Below are positions 46,278 to 56,340 of a DNA stretch of 64,000 nucleotides, piece after piece. Every line of letters begins with the position of its first letter. Position 1 is the stretch's first letter. This DNA comes from Aminobacter ciceronei (GTDB lineage: Bacteria; Pseudomonadota; Alphaproteobacteria; Rhizobiales; Rhizobiaceae), in assembly GCF_014138625.1 (NCBI RefSeq), contig NZ_JACJHY010000001.1, positions 124,001-188,000 of the forward strand, read 5' to 3'. Both the position numbers and the translations under genes were made by a program. Below the pieces are notes generated by a model. It had not been told where the DNA came from. It did not search any database and saw only the letters and a list, made by a program, of their open reading frames with translations.

Positions 46278-46308
46278 GCGCGAGGCAGGCGCCAGACCAT
46301 CCTCGCGC
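46278..46308 (-). other. Intercistronic hairpin after BMP-type SBP gene
   Basis: GCGCGAGG (46278-46285) and CCTCGCGC (46301-46308) form a perfect 8-bp stem with a 15-base loop in the 84-bp gap between the binding-protein stop and the ATPase start. A second small stem, GAGGCC/GGCCTC (46311-46327), overlaps the stop codon. Confidence 0.55.
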
Positions 46309-46325
46309 GAGAGGCCGGCATGGCC

Positions 46326-47291
46326 TCAGTGGACGTCGATTTCGCCGGCCTTTATCTTCTCGATGATGGCCGCGGCATCGCTTTGCACGGCGGCGGGCAC
46401 GGCGGCGGAATAGGTGCCGATGCGGGCCGCCGTCGGCGTTTCCAGTCCGTATATGTAGGCCTTGCCCTCGAGCTTGCCTTGCTTGGCCTCTCCGAGCAGC
46501 GTCAGAAGCGCGCCGCGCATGTCGAAGATCGCCGACTGGATGACAGTGTCGGGCCAGTTGGAAATCGCATCGTAATAGATGCCGATCGCCTTCTTGCCCT
46601 TTTCCTTCACACCCTGGAGGCTGCCGACGACGGCATTGTCCATCGACGGGAAGATGACGTCGGCGCCCTGGCTGATCTCGTTGAGCGCGGCTTCCTTGCC
46701 CTTGGCGACGTCGTCCCAGTCATTCGTCCAGGCAGTCAGCACCTCGCCATCCGGACGGGCGGCCTTGAAACCCTTGGCATAGCCGTTGCCCAGATCGACG
46801 TAGAATTTGAGCTTCTGCGCGCCGATGTAGCCGCCCTTGCCGGTCTCGGACACCTTGCCGGCAACATAACCCATGACATAGCCGAGGGCCCGGAAGTCGA
46901 AGCTCATGATGGCGACATTGCCACCCGGCTCGGTCCCGTTGACGACGACGAACTTGGTATCGGGAAAGCGATTGGCAACCTTGGCCACCGAATCCTGGAA
47001 CTCGCCGCCGTGGCCGATCACCACGGAATATCCACGCCTGGCATAGTCGGCCAGCGCCTCCGGCTGGTCGGGCTGGGCTACCTTTTCACTGTAGGCGAAT
47101 TCCAGCCCCAGCTCCTTGGCGGCATGCTCGACGCCTTCGTAACCGGCCTGATTGAACGACTTGTCGGTCTTCACGCCCGGCAGGACGATCGCGACCTTGA
47201 GATTTTCGGCGAGTGCCGGTGCCGACAGGCCAAAGCCCGTCACGACCGCGGCTGCGGCCAGAATGCAGAAAGAACGTCGGATAATGCCCAT
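46326..47291 (-). CDS. BMP family ABC transporter substrate-binding protein
   Basis: Periplasmic binding protein (321 aa) of the basic-membrane-protein (BmpA/Med) family. A Sec signal peptide (CILAAAAVVTGFGLSAPALA) precedes VAIVLPGVKTDKSFNQAGYEGV, the family opening; VVIGHGGEFQDS, GGYIGAQ and VIFPSMDNAVVGSLQGVKEKGKKAIGIYYD follow. Characterised relatives bind purine nucleosides, and others in alphaproteobacteria sit beside purine-breakdown genes. The ATG at 47291 has GGAGGA eight bases upstream. It heads the operon with ATPase, two permeases, ureohydrolase and PuuE/PgdA-like genes, opposite a TetR regulator. Confidence 0.92.
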   Translation of the reverse strand: MGIIRRSFCILAAAAVVTGFGLSAPALAENLKVAIVLPGVKTDKSFNQAGYEGVEHAAKELGLEFAYSEKVAQPDQPEALADYARRGYSVVIGHGGEFQDSVAKVANRFPDTKFVVVNGTEPGGNVAIMSFDFRALGYVMGYVAGKVSETGKGGYIGAQKLKFYVDLGNGYAKGFKAARPDGEVLTAWTNDWDDVAKGKEAALNEISQGADVIFPSMDNAVVGSLQGVKEKGKKAIGIYYDAISNWPDTVIQSAIFDMRGALLTLLGEAKQGKLEGKAYIYGLETPTAARIGTYSAAVPAAVQSDAAAIIEKIKAGEIDVH

Positions 47292-47307
47292 CGCAAGGTC
47301 TCCTCCC

Positions 47308-47338
47308 TTTAGAGCATCAAAAGTTTTAGTCTCTAAAA
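47308..47338. promoter_or_regulatory. Operator between BMP operon and TetR gene
   Basis: TTTTAG (47324-47329), TCT and CTAAAA (47333-47338) make a 15-base palindrome. A wider pair, TTTAGAG (47308-47314) and CTCTAAA (47331-47337), shares its right arm. The region is AT-rich and lies within 50 bases of the BMP gene start, as expected for a TetR repressor site. Confidence 0.6.
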
Positions 47339-47414
47339 TTTTCGTGTCAACGTGTTTTTTGTTGCACCTAAAGGAAATTGGAGGCAAAAGCCGTTGAAGG
47401 GGGCAGACTGAAGC

Positions 47415-48035
47415 ATGGCGTCGATGGGACTGAGAGAGCGACAGAAGGCAAGCCGCCGCGAGCGCATCCTGGAAATCGCCAAGACCCGCTTCCAGACAGA
47501 TGGTTACACCGCGACGACGATCGAACTGATCGCCAAGGACGCGGATATTTCCGCTGTCACCGTCTACAACTACTTCGACAGCAAGGCCGGCTTGCTCCTC
47601 GCCCTCGTCAGCGAGAGCGACCAGCTGCTGATCCGGCAGCTGAAAACGATGATCGCCCGCAAGCCTGCAAATCTGGTCGATGCGGTGGCGTCCTTCGGCC
47701 AGATCCTCCGTCGCCACGCCATGAGCTACCTGACGAAATCGACGTGGCGCGAGGTCCTGTCAGCCAGCATCAACGAAGGCAGCAGCGACTTCGGGCGCAC
47801 CTATCTCGAGCTCGACAACGTGCTGATCGAGCTGATGCACGCCATGATCGTCGAGTTTCAGGAGCGCGAGCTGATACCGGCATCCGTCGACAGTGCAGCC
47901 CTCGCCGACTGCCTGTTTTCGCTGCAGAACATAAGGTTCTTCCAGTTCATTGCCGACGACAACCGCGATGACGAGGACATCGACCGCCGGCTGCGCCGTG
48001 ATCTCGAGTCGCTGAAGGCAGTCTTTTCCGCCTAG
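47415..48035 (+). CDS. TetR family transcriptional regulator
   Basis: Repressor-type regulator (206 aa). The helix-turn-helix lies at residues 15-60: RRERILEIAKTRFQTDGYTATTIELIA followed by the recognition helix region SAVTVYNYFDSKAGLL. The remaining 145 residues form the ligand-binding helical domain, rich in hydrophobic positions. It is divergent from the BMP-type importer operon with a palindromic operator between the two, so it is the likely local repressor. An ATG three codons later (47424) is an alternative start. Confidence 0.9.
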   Translation: MASMGLRERQKASRRERILEIAKTRFQTDGYTATTIELIAKDADISAVTVYNYFDSKAGLLLALVSESDQLLIRQLKTMIARKPANLVDAVASFGQILRRHAMSYLTKSTWREVLSASINEGSSDFGRTYLELDNVLIELMHAMIVEFQERELIPASVDSAALADCLFSLQNIRFFQFIADDNRDDEDIDRRLRRDLESLKAVFSA

Positions 48036-48154
48036 ACAGTTTCCGCTTTTCTTCGAAGCGGGGAATCTCTCTATGCCTTTGTCTTGCGCAATTCCGGACG
48101 GAAAACCGCTGCACACCTTTCCTGGAATTGCGCTGGCGCCGCATCGGCTGCGGA

Positions 48155-49054
48155 TCAGGCGGAGATCGCCAGCCGTCCCGCCGTCTGGCCGATCTGCTCG
48201 GTGATATAGGTTTCCAGATAGTCTATCGCTTCTTCGGAATGCGCTGCGGCAAGCCGGTGCAGGCGCAGCGCAAGATGCCCAAGCGGCGCGAGCCCATTGT
48301 CCGGGCCGAGACGCCGGACGTCGTCAGGAACGGTGCTTTGCGCCATGGCGGTCACGCCAAGCCCTGCCCTGACCGCCGCCAGGATCGCGCTATGGCTCGA
48401 GCTGAGATAGGCGATCCGGCAGGCTTTTGCCTCCCGCTTCAGTTGCTGCAGGATCCGGTGCCGATAGACGCATGGGGGCGGTGCCAGCACCAATGGCAAT
48501 GGGCTCTGCGTATGGCCGAAGTGGTCGGCGCTGCTGAACCAGACCAGCGGCTCGGTGTGGATGGGCCTGCCACCCCGGCTCTCGCTGTCATCGTGCAGCG
48601 CGACGACGAGATCGAACTCGCCGTTCTCCTGCCGGGCCAGAAGGTTCTTGCTGAGGTCGCTGGTCACTTCCAGCATGACGTTGGGATGGGCCTGGGCGAA
48701 GCGCCCCAACAGATGCGGCAGCAGGGAGTCGGTGTACTCGCTCGGGGCGCCAAGCCGCACCCTGCCCGACACGTCAGGGCTTTGCATCAGTGCCAGGACT
48801 TCGTCGTTCAGGGCCAGGATGCGACGCGCATATTGCGCGAAGCTGCGCCCTTGCGCGGTGAGCTGCAGATTGTGGGCGTCGCGCTGGAACAGCCGCACGC
48901 CGACCACCTCTTCCAGCCGTTTGATCTGCAGGCTGACCGCCGACTGCGTGCGCCCCACCATTTCGGCCGCGCGGGTGAAACTGCCGCCGTCGATCGCCTT
49001 GACGAAGCTGCGCATCAGGTCTGTCGGGATGTTGCGCATGGCCGATCCTATCAT
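48155..49054 (-). CDS. LysR family transcriptional regulator (upstream of glyA)
   Basis: DNA-binding regulator (299 aa). The winged helix spans about residues 8-68 ([21 protein letters not shown], then [19 protein letters not shown]), followed by a LysR effector domain. It is transcribed away from the glyA-gcv-sdaA operon and its own start codon overlaps a set of ATGAG/CTCAT boxes, so it most likely activates that operon and represses itself. The ATG at 49054 or one five codons later may be used. It is not obviously GcvA by sequence, although the role may be similar. Confidence 0.88.
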   Translation of the reverse strand: MIGSAMRNIPTDLMRSFVKAIDGGSFTRAAEMVGRTQSAVSLQIKRLEEVVGVRLFQRDAHNLQLTAQGRSFAQYARRILALNDEVLALMQSPDVSGRVRLGAPSEYTDSLLPHLLGRFAQAHPNVMLEVTSDLSKNLLARQENGEFDLVVALHDDSESRGGRPIHTEPLVWFSSADHFGHTQSPLPLVLAPPPCVYRHRILQQLKREAKACRIAYLSSSHSAILAAVRAGLGVTAMAQSTVPDDVRRLGPDNGLAPLGHLALRLHRLAAAHSEEAIDYLETYITEQIGQTAGRLAISA

Positions 49055-49078
49055 GAGTATCCCTCATCCTAGCATGAG
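49053..49078. promoter_or_regulatory. LysR-type operator boxes upstream of glyA
   Basis: ATGAG (49053-49057), CTCAT (49063-49067) and ATGAG (49074-49078) form two adjoining inverted repeats with spacers of five and six bases. They overlap the start codon of the divergent LysR gene and lie about 90 bases before glyA. Confidence 0.5.
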
Positions 49079-49166
49079 AACTATGAAGTTCAACAATGAT
49101 GGCCGTTCGATATCCTTGGACGAGATCGGGCAGCCTGCGCTGGCCATCGTCACAGGAGGAGAAGAC

Positions 49167-50438
49167 ATGACCGACGGCACATCAGCGCTTGCCACTTTCG
49201 ACCCGGACCTGTGGGCGGCCATCGAGGCCGAGGGACGGCGCCAGGAGGGCGAAATCGAGCTGATCGCGTCGGAAAACCACGCCAGCCCAAGGGTGATGGC
49301 GGCGCAGGGCTCGGTGCTGACCAACAAATACGCCGAAGGCTATCCCGGCAAGCGCTACTATGGCGGCTGCGGCGAGGTTGACGTGGTCGAGCAACTGGCG
49401 ATCGATCGCGTAAGACAGCTGTTCGGCGCGCAATTCGCCAATGTGCAGCCCCACTCCGGCGCCCAGGCCAACGGCGCTGTCATGCTGGCCTTGCTGCAGC
49501 CGGGCGACACCATCCTCGGCATGTCGCTGGATGCCGGCGGCCATCTCACCCACGGTGCGCGTCCGGCGCTTTCAGGCAAGTGGTTCCGCGCCATCACCTA
49601 TGGGCTGACCCCGGAAGGGCTGATCGACTACGATCAGGTAGCTGCCCTGGCTGAGGCCGAGCGCCCGAAGCTGATCATCGCCGGCGCCTCGGCCTATTCC
49701 AGGGTGATCGACTTTGCCCGCTTCCGCGCCATCGCCGACAGCGTCGGCGCCATGCTGATGGTCGACATGGCCCATATTGCGGGGCTGGTCGCCACCGGCC
49801 ATCACCCGAGCCCGATGCTCCATGCCCATGTCGTCACCTCGACCACACACAAGACCCTGCGTGGCCCGCGCGGCGGCATCATCCTGAGCAATGACGAGGC
49901 CATCGCCAAAAAGATCAATGCGGCGGTTTTTCCCGGCCTGCAGGGCGGACCGCTGATGCATGTGATCGCCGCCAAGGCCGTCGCCTTCGCCGAGGCGCTG
50001 GAACCGGATTTCACGGAATATGCCGGACGGGTCGTGGCCAGCGCCAAGGCGCTCGCCGCGGTTCTGGTCGAGCGAGGTGCTGCGATCGTCTCCGGCGGCA
50101 CCGACAACCATCTGATGCTGGTTGATTTGCGTCCCCTTGGCCTCAAGGGCAACGAAGCGGCCGAGGCGCTGGAGCGCGCCGGCATCACCTGCAACAAGAA
50201 CGGCGTGCCAGGCGACCCCGAGAAGCCCACGGTGACCTCGGGCATCCGCCTGGGCACCGCAGCCGGTTGTTCGCGCGGCTTCGGCCCCGAGGAGTTCCGG
50301 CAGATCGGCCATCTGATCGGGGACGTGCTGGACAGCCTGCGCAGCGGCCCGAACGCTGCCGTCGAAGACACAGTCCACCGGAGAGTAACCGCGCTCTGCT
50401 TCGCCTTCCCGATCTACGGGAGCAAGGCCGATGCCTGA
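49167..50438 (+). CDS. glyA: Serine hydroxymethyltransferase
   Basis: PLP enzyme (423 aa) that interconverts serine and glycine with tetrahydrofolate. Clear motifs are [61 protein letters not shown] and the PLP lysine in [13 protein letters not shown]. The ATG at 49167 has AGGAGGA just before it. It leads an operon with glycine cleavage genes and serine dehydratase, so it probably makes serine from glycine and methylene-tetrahydrofolate released by the cleavage system. A separate housekeeping glyA is likely elsewhere in the genome. Confidence 0.95.
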   Translation: MTDGTSALATFDPDLWAAIEAEGRRQEGEIELIASENHASPRVMAAQGSVLTNKYAEGYPGKRYYGGCGEVDVVEQLAIDRVRQLFGAQFANVQPHSGAQANGAVMLALLQPGDTILGMSLDAGGHLTHGARPALSGKWFRAITYGLTPEGLIDYDQVAALAEAERPKLIIAGASAYSRVIDFARFRAIADSVGAMLMVDMAHIAGLVATGHHPSPMLHAHVVTSTTHKTLRGPRGGIILSNDEAIAKKINAAVFPGLQGGPLMHVIAAKAVAFAEALEPDFTEYAGRVVASAKALAAVLVERGAAIVSGGTDNHLMLVDLRPLGLKGNEAAEALERAGITCNKNGVPGDPEKPTVTSGIRLGTAAGCSRGFGPEEFRQIGHLIGDVLDSLRSGPNAAVEDTVHRRVTALCFAFPIYGSKADA

Positions 50439-51816
50439 TTTCGACCTCGCCGTCATCGGCGCCGGACCGGGAGGCTATGTCGCCGCACTCAGGGCCGCAC
50501 AGGCCGGCATGCGGGTGGCCTGCATCGATGAGCGGTCCACGGCGGGCGGCACCTGCCTGAATGTCGGCTGCATTCCCTCGAAGGCGCTGCTGTCATCGAC
50601 CGAACACTGGGCAGGGCTGAAATCCCTCGCCGACCAAGGCATCGAGACCGAAGCCGCCCGCTTCGACCTTTCGCGCATGATGGCGCGCAAGGACAAGGTG
50701 GTTTCCGACCTGACCAAAGGCATCGCTTTCCTGTTCAAGAAGGCCGGCGTGGAATTCATCCAGGGGCGTGCGAGCATCGCCGCTCCGGGGCGGGTTACGG
50801 TTGGTGAGCGCGAGATCTCCGCACGGCACATTCTGATCGCCACCGGGTCCGCGCCTGCTGCCCTGCCCAATGTCCCCTTTGACGAAAAGCTCGTCCTGTC
50901 GTCGACAGGTGCCTTGTCGCTCGGCAAGGTGCCGGACCGGCTGGTGGTGGTCGGCGCCGGTGTCATCGGCTTGGAGATCGGCCAGATCTGGTCGCGCCTC
51001 GGCGCCAAGGTGACTGTCGTCGAGTATCTCGACCGCATCCTGCCCGGCATCGACGGCGAGCTGGCCAGGAACGCGCAGCGGATCCTCGCCCGCCAAGGCA
51101 TCGGCTTCACCCTGAACGCGGCCGTCAAGACAATCGCCCGCGACGGCGAGGCGGCCAGCGTCGAGATCGAAACCCGCGGATCGGGCGAACTGGAAACGCT
51201 GGCAGCAGATGCCGTGCTCGTCGCTATCGGCAGGCGGCCCCACACCGCAGGCCTTGGGCTTGAGGCGCTGGGGGTCAGGCAGGACGCCAGGGGCTTTGTC
51301 GAAGTCGATGCACAGTTCCGCACCAGCGTGCCCGGCGTCCTGGCCATCGGCGACGTGGTGCCCGGGCCGATGCTCGCCCACAAGGCCGAAGAAGACGCCG
51401 CTGCCTGCATCGATGCTCTGGCGGGCAAGGCGCATGGCGCACCCGACTATCGCCTCGTGCCGGGGGTGGTCTACACGGCGCCCGAAATCGCCGGCGTCGG
51501 CCTCACGGAGGACGATGCCGGCACCTCCGGGCGCGCGTTTCTGGTCGGCAAGGCCAGCTTCCTGGCCAACGGCCGCGCCCGTGCGATCGGCGCCACCGAC
51601 GGCTTCGCCAAGGTCATCGCCTGCGCCGAGACAGGCCGGCTTCTCGGCGCCCATATCCTCGGACATGGCGCGGGGGAACTGTTGCAGGAACTGGTCCTCG
51701 GGCTTCGGCTCGGCACGACGCTAGCCGAAATTGCCGGCACCTCCCATCCGCATCCGGGCATGGGTGAGGCTGTGAAGGAGGCATGCGTGGCGGCCCTTTC
51801 CAGCGCAGCGACCTGA
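50431..51816 (+). CDS. lpdA: Dihydrolipoyl dehydrogenase (glycine cleavage L protein)
   Basis: FAD-dependent disulfide oxidoreductase (461 aa) that reoxidises the lipoyl arm of GcvH. It has the FAD motif GAGPGGY, the redox disulfide Cys42/Cys47 in [13 protein letters not shown], the NAD-binding [27 protein letters not shown] region and the active-site His in [14 protein letters not shown]. Lpd genes normally sit with pyruvate or oxoglutarate dehydrogenase genes; a dedicated copy inside the gcv operon is notable. It overlaps glyA by eight bases and is followed by a hairpin before gcvT. Confidence 0.95.
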   Translation: MPDFDLAVIGAGPGGYVAALRAAQAGMRVACIDERSTAGGTCLNVGCIPSKALLSSTEHWAGLKSLADQGIETEAARFDLSRMMARKDKVVSDLTKGIAFLFKKAGVEFIQGRASIAAPGRVTVGEREISARHILIATGSAPAALPNVPFDEKLVLSSTGALSLGKVPDRLVVVGAGVIGLEIGQIWSRLGAKVTVVEYLDRILPGIDGELARNAQRILARQGIGFTLNAAVKTIARDGEAASVEIETRGSGELETLAADAVLVAIGRRPHTAGLGLEALGVRQDARGFVEVDAQFRTSVPGVLAIGDVVPGPMLAHKAEEDAAACIDALAGKAHGAPDYRLVPGVVYTAPEIAGVGLTEDDAGTSGRAFLVGKASFLANGRARAIGATDGFAKVIACAETGRLLGAHILGHGAGELLQELVLGLRLGTTLAEIAGTSHPHPGMGEAVKEACVAALSSAAT

Positions 51817-51821
51817 GATGT

Positions 51822-51859
51822 CAGGCGGCCCTTTCCCGCCCTGACGGGATGGCCGCCTG
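51822..51859 (+). other. Intercistronic hairpin between lpdA and gcvT
   Basis: CAGGCGGCC (51822-51830) pairs with GGCCGCCTG (51851-51859), and a nested CCCG/CGGG pair closes the loop. No T-run follows. It lies in a 98-bp gap and may tune gcvT expression or protect mRNA ends. Confidence 0.55.
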
Positions 51860-51914
51860 TTCCATGCCCGAACAAGTTCGACAGCGCTCTGTTTTCCAGC
51901 CTTGGAGGCTCTTC

Positions 51915-53057
51915 ATGACCTTGCCATTCCAGTTGCGGCAAACCCCGCTGACGGCATTCAACGTTTCACGCGGCGGCAGGATGGTGCCGTTCGCCGGTTA
52001 TGAGATGCCCGTCCAGTTTGCCGACGGCGTCCTGAAGGAACACCTGCACTGCCGCGTCGCCGCCGGGCTTTTTGACGTCAGCCATATGGGACAGGTCATT
52101 CTTCGCCCGAGGACGGGCAGGAGCGAGGATGCGGCGCTGGCGCTCGAACGGCTGGTTCCGGTTGATGTCCTCGGCCTGAAGCCGGGGCGCCAGCGCTACG
52201 GGCTCTTCACCGCGGACGATGGTGGCATCCTCGACGACCTGATGATCGCCAACCGCGGCGATCACCTCTTCCTGGTGGTCAACGCCGCCTGCAAGGCGCA
52301 GGATGTCGCCCATCTTCGGGCTCACCTCGGCAAAGACTGCGAGATCGAGGAGCTCACGGATCGTGCCTTGATCGCGTTGCAGGGCCCTGATGCCGAGGCC
52401 GCGCTCGCGGCACTCGCTCCTGAGGTGGCAGAGATGCATTTCATGGAGGTCGCCGACATCAATCTGCTGGGAACGCCCTGCATCGTGGCGCGGGCGGGCT
52501 ATACTGGCGAAGACGGCTATGAAATTTCGGTTCCCGCCGACCGCGCCGCAGCACTCGCCGAAGCGCTGCTGTCCGATTCCAGGGTTCGCCCTGTCGGCTT
52601 GGGCGCGCGGGACAGCCTGCGGCTGGAATCGGGCCTGTGCCTCTATGGCCATGACATCGATGCCACCACCACCCCTGCCCAGGGCGCGCTGGAATGGGCG
52701 ATCCAGAAGGTGCGGCGGCGAGGCGGAGCACGCGCCGGCGGCTTCCCCGGGGCAGAGATTATCCTCGAAGAACTGGCAACGGGGGCTTCGCGCCGCCGTG
52801 TCGGACTGCGGATCGAGGGCCGTGCGCCGATCCGAGAGGGCACGGAGCTGTTTGCCGCCGAAGTCGGCGGCGAACCGGTCGGACAGGTGACCTCAGGCGG
52901 CTTCGGCCCCTCCGTCAATGCGCCGGTCGCCCTGGCCCATGTTCCGACCGAACTGAGCAGCACGGACACGCCCCTGTTCGCCGAAGTCAGGGGCAAACGC
53001 CTTCGCGTCTTCGTCTCCCCGCTGCCCTTTATCAAGCAACGCTACAAACGGTACTGA
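51915..53057 (+). CDS. gcvT: Aminomethyltransferase (glycine cleavage T protein)
   Basis: Folate-dependent enzyme (380 aa) that releases ammonia and passes the one-carbon unit to tetrahydrofolate. Family blocks are [55 protein letters not shown] and [21 protein letters not shown]. The C-terminal barrel domain starts near [14 protein letters not shown]. The ATG at 51915 has GGAGG upstream; an in-frame start before it would run into the hairpin. It is 11 bases ahead of gcvH. Confidence 0.95.
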   Translation: MTLPFQLRQTPLTAFNVSRGGRMVPFAGYEMPVQFADGVLKEHLHCRVAAGLFDVSHMGQVILRPRTGRSEDAALALERLVPVDVLGLKPGRQRYGLFTADDGGILDDLMIANRGDHLFLVVNAACKAQDVAHLRAHLGKDCEIEELTDRALIALQGPDAEAALAALAPEVAEMHFMEVADINLLGTPCIVARAGYTGEDGYEISVPADRAAALAEALLSDSRVRPVGLGARDSLRLESGLCLYGHDIDATTTPAQGALEWAIQKVRRRGGARAGGFPGAEIILEELATGASRRRVGLRIEGRAPIREGTELFAAEVGGEPVGQVTSGGFGPSVNAPVALAHVPTELSSTDTPLFAEVRGKRLRVFVSPLPFIKQRYKRY

Positions 53058-53068
53058 GGAGCCCCGAT

Positions 53069-53431
53069 ATGCTGAAATTCACCGAAGATCACGAATGGCT
53101 GTCCATCAAGGGTGGCATAGCCACGGTCGGCATCACCCGCTACGCCAGCGAACTGCTGGGGGATCTGGTCTTCGTCGACCTGCCGGCGGTCGGCACCGTG
53201 CTCGAAAAGGGCGAGACGGCAGCCACCGTTGAGTCCGTCAAGGCCGCCTCCGACGTCTATTGCCCGCTGGCGGGCGAGATCATTGCGGTCAATGAATTCC
53301 TCCACAGCGACCCTGCCATGATCAACAGGTCGCCCGAAGGCGAAGGCTGGTTCTTCAGGCTGCGCCTCGCAAACGTGGATGATGCCACAGCGTTGATGGA
53401 TGAAGCCGCCTATCTGGCACTGGTGGGATGA
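53069..53431 (+). CDS. gcvH: Glycine cleavage H protein
   Basis: Lipoyl carrier protein (120 aa). It opens with the standard [20 protein letters not shown], and the lipoylated lysine is Lys58 in VESVKAASD. The family tail [14 protein letters not shown] is complete. It shuttles the aminomethyl group between GcvP and GcvT and is reoxidised by the Lpd of the same operon. GAGGAG precedes the ATG, and it is ten bases from gcvP. Confidence 0.95.
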   Translation: MLKFTEDHEWLSIKGGIATVGITRYASELLGDLVFVDLPAVGTVLEKGETAATVESVKAASDVYCPLAGEIIAVNEFLHSDPAMINRSPEGEGWFFRLRLANVDDATALMDEAAYLALVG

Positions 53432-53441
53432 GGAGACTGAG

Positions 53442-56288
53442 ATGAGCTACACCCCGACCGGCTACGCGCCATACGACTTTGCAAATCGCCGCCACATCGG
53501 CCCCTCCCCGCGCGAAATGGCGGAGATGCTGGAAACAGTCGGCGCCGAAAGCCTCGATGCCTTCATCGACGCAATCGTCCCGGCAGACATCCGGCAGACA
53601 CGCCCTCTTGCCTGGGGCAAGGCGCTGTCCGAGCGCGGCGTACTGGAACGGCTGCGCAACGTGGCGATGAAGAACACGGCCAATGCCAGCTTCATCGGAC
53701 AGGGTTACCACGGCACCTTCACCCCGCCGGCGATCCAGCGCAACATCTTCGAGAACCCGGCCTGGTACACCGCCTACACGCCTTATCAGCCTGAGATCAG
53801 CCAGGGCCGGCTCGAGGCGCTGCTCAACTATCAGACCATGATGTGCGACCTGACCGGGCTCGACATCGCCAATGCGTCGCTGCTTGACGAAGGCACCGCC
53901 GCGGCCGAAGCCATGGCCCTGTGCGAGCGTGCGTCACGCTCGAAGGCCCGCGCCTTCTTTGTCGACCATCATTGCCATCCGCAGACAATTGCCGTGGTCG
54001 CGACCCGGGCGGAACCGCTCGGCTGGGACGTGATCATCGGCGATCCTTTCACCGATCTCGATCCGTCGCGCGTTTTCGGCGCGCTGTTCCAGTATCCCGG
54101 CACCTATGGCCATGTGCAGGACTTCACCGCCCCGATCGCAGCGCTCAAGGACGCGGGCGCGCTGGCCGTCGTGGCCGCCGATCCGCTGGCCCTGACCCTG
54201 CTGAAGCCGCCGGGCGAGATGGGCGCCGACATCGCTATCGGCTCCAGCCAGCGTTTCGGCGTGCCCCTGGGCTATGGCGGTCCGCACGCCGCCTACATGG
54301 CCGTGCGCGCCAACCTCGCGCGGTCGATGCCGGGCCGGATCGTCGGCGTCTCCATCGACGCCCGCGGCAACCGCGCCTATCGGCTGTCGCTGCAGACGCG
54401 CGAGCAGCATATCCGCCGCGAAAAGGCGACGTCGAATGTCTGCACCGCACAGGCGCTGCTGGCCGTCATGGCCTCGATGTATGGCGTTTTCCACGGCCCG
54501 GACGGATTGCGGGCGATCGCCGAGCGCATCCACCGCAAGCTGGTTCGGCTGGTCAAGGGACTGGAGACCCTTGGCTTTCCTATCCAGCCGGCAAGCTTCT
54601 TCGACACGGTAACAGTGGAATGCGGCCCCCGCCGCGACGCCATCCTGGCATCGGCCCTGCGTGAAGGGATCAACCTTCGCCCGATCGGCGAGACGCGCAT
54701 TGGCATAACCTTCGACGAGACTGTCCGACGCAGCCACACCGAGGCGATCTGGCGCGCCTTTGGCGGCGGCATGGCGGATGACGACCTGACGCCTGAGTAT
54801 CGCCTGCCCGACGCGCTGCTGCGGACCTCTGTGTTCATGACCCACCCCGTCTTCCACATGAACCGCGCCGAAGCCGAGATGACGCGCTACATGCGCCGCC
54901 TTGCCGATCGCGACCTTGCGCTTGACCGGGCCATGATTCCGCTCGGCAGTTGCACGATGAAGCTCAATGCCACCGCCGAAATGATGGCGCTGAGCTGGCC
55001 GGAATTCGCCAACCTTCACCCCTATGCCCCCGCCGACCAGGCGCAGGGTTATGCCGAGATGCTGAGCGACCTCGAGGCAAAATTGTGCCAGATCACCGGT
55101 TATGACGCATTTTCGATGCAGCCCAATTCGGGTGCCCAGGGTGAATATGCCGGCCTGCTGACGATCCGCCGCTATCACGAGGCGCGCGGCAACGGCCATC
55201 GCAACGTCTGCCTGATCCCGACCTCGGCGCATGGCACCAATCCGGCATCCGCACAGATGGCTGGCATGAAGGTGGTGGTGGTCGGCGTGGCCGCCGACGG
55301 CAACATCGATGTCGCCGACTTCCGCGCCAAGGCGGAAGCCCATGCCGAAAACCTGGCCGCTTGCATGATCACCTACCCCTCGACCCACGGCGTGTTCGAG
55401 ACGACCGTGCGCGAGATCTGCTCACTCACCCATGACAATGGCGGACAGGTCTATATCGACGGCGCCAACATGAACGCCATGGTTGGTCTCGCGCGCCCTG
55501 GCGATATCGGCGGCGACGTCAGCCACCTCAACCTGCACAAGACCTTTGCCATCCCGCATGGCGGCGGCGGGCCGGGCATGGGGCCGATCGGGGTCAAGGC
55601 GCATCTCGTGCCGCATCTGCCGGGCAATCCGGCTGCCGGCGCATTCGCCATATCATCCGCACCATTCGGCTCCGCGTCGATCCTGCTCATCTCCTGGGCC
55701 TATTGCCTGTTGATGGGTGGCGAGGGCCTGACCCAGGCGACCAAGACTGCGATTCTCAGCGCCAACTACATTGCGCGGCGATTGGCGTCCGCCTATCCGA
55801 TCCTCTACAGCTCGGCCGCCGGCCATGTCGCGCATGAGTGCATCCTGGATACGAGAGTGCTGAAGGAACGCGCCGGGGTGACCGTCGACGACATCGCCAA
55901 GCGCCTTGTCGACTGCGGTTTCCACGCGCCGACGATGAGCTGGCCGGTGGCCGGCACGCTGATGGTGGAGCCGACGGAGAGCGAGCCCAAGGCCGAACTC
56001 GACCGCTTCATCGCCGCCATGCTGGGCATTGCCGCCGAAGCGGAGGCCATCGTCGCCGGCACGCTCGATGCCGAGGACAATCCGCTGAAGCGCGCGCCCC
56101 ATACCGTCGAGGATCTCGTCGGCGACTGGGACCGCCCCTACAGCCGCGAGGCCGCCTGCTTCCCGGCGGGCTCGTTCCGGGCCGACAAATATTGGCCGCC
56201 GGTCAACCGGATCGACAATGTGCATGGCGACCGCAACCTCGTCTGCACCTGCCCGCCGCTCGAAAGCTACGCGGAAGCCGCCGAGTGA
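53442..56288 (+). CDS. gcvP: Glycine dehydrogenase, decarboxylating (glycine cleavage P protein)
   Basis: PLP enzyme (948 aa, full-length single-chain form) that decarboxylates glycine. N-terminal half: [53 protein letters not shown]-terminal half: [26 protein letters not shown] and the PLP lysine near residue 700 in [18 protein letters not shown]. The ATG at 53442 follows an AGGAG site. It is the large catalytic subunit of the operon and is separated from sdaA by a hairpin. Confidence 0.96.
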   Translation: MSYTPTGYAPYDFANRRHIGPSPREMAEMLETVGAESLDAFIDAIVPADIRQTRPLAWGKALSERGVLERLRNVAMKNTANASFIGQGYHGTFTPPAIQRNIFENPAWYTAYTPYQPEISQGRLEALLNYQTMMCDLTGLDIANASLLDEGTAAAEAMALCERASRSKARAFFVDHHCHPQTIAVVATRAEPLGWDVIIGDPFTDLDPSRVFGALFQYPGTYGHVQDFTAPIAALKDAGALAVVAADPLALTLLKPPGEMGADIAIGSSQRFGVPLGYGGPHAAYMAVRANLARSMPGRIVGVSIDARGNRAYRLSLQTREQHIRREKATSNVCTAQALLAVMASMYGVFHGPDGLRAIAERIHRKLVRLVKGLETLGFPIQPASFFDTVTVECGPRRDAILASALREGINLRPIGETRIGITFDETVRRSHTEAIWRAFGGGMADDDLTPEYRLPDALLRTSVFMTHPVFHMNRAEAEMTRYMRRLADRDLALDRAMIPLGSCTMKLNATAEMMALSWPEFANLHPYAPADQAQGYAEMLSDLEAKLCQITGYDAFSMQPNSGAQGEYAGLLTIRRYHEARGNGHRNVCLIPTSAHGTNPASAQMAGMKVVVVGVAADGNIDVADFRAKAEAHAENLAACMITYPSTHGVFETTVREICSLTHDNGGQVYIDGANMNAMVGLARPGDIGGDVSHLNLHKTFAIPHGGGGPGMGPIGVKAHLVPHLPGNPAAGAFAISSAPFGSASILLISWAYCLLMGGEGLTQATKTAILSANYIARRLASAYPILYSSAAGHVAHECILDTRVLKERAGVTVDDIAKRLVDCGFHAPTMSWPVAGTLMVEPTESEPKAELDRFIAAMLGIAAEAEAIVAGTLDAEDNPLKRAPHTVEDLVGDWDRPYSREAACFPAGSFRADKYWPPVNRIDNVHGDRNLVCTCPPLESYAEAAE

Positions 56289-56295
56289 GCCTGTC

Positions 56296-56318
56296 GCCCC
56301 CGGTCGCGCGCCGGGGGC
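56296..56318 (+). other. Intercistronic hairpin between gcvP and sdaA
   Basis: GCCCCCGG (56296-56303) and CCGGGGGC (56311-56318) form an 8-bp G+C stem with a 7-base loop, without a T-run, in the 52-bp gap before sdaA. It may reduce but is unlikely to stop transcription into sdaA. Confidence 0.55.
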
Positions 56319-56340
56319 ACACCCCTTCAAGGATCGATCC

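Noticed and set aside
49079-49166. Glycine riboswitch before glyA
   Set aside because: The short leader lacks the conserved glycine aptamer structure and there is no space for it; a LysR operator is present instead.
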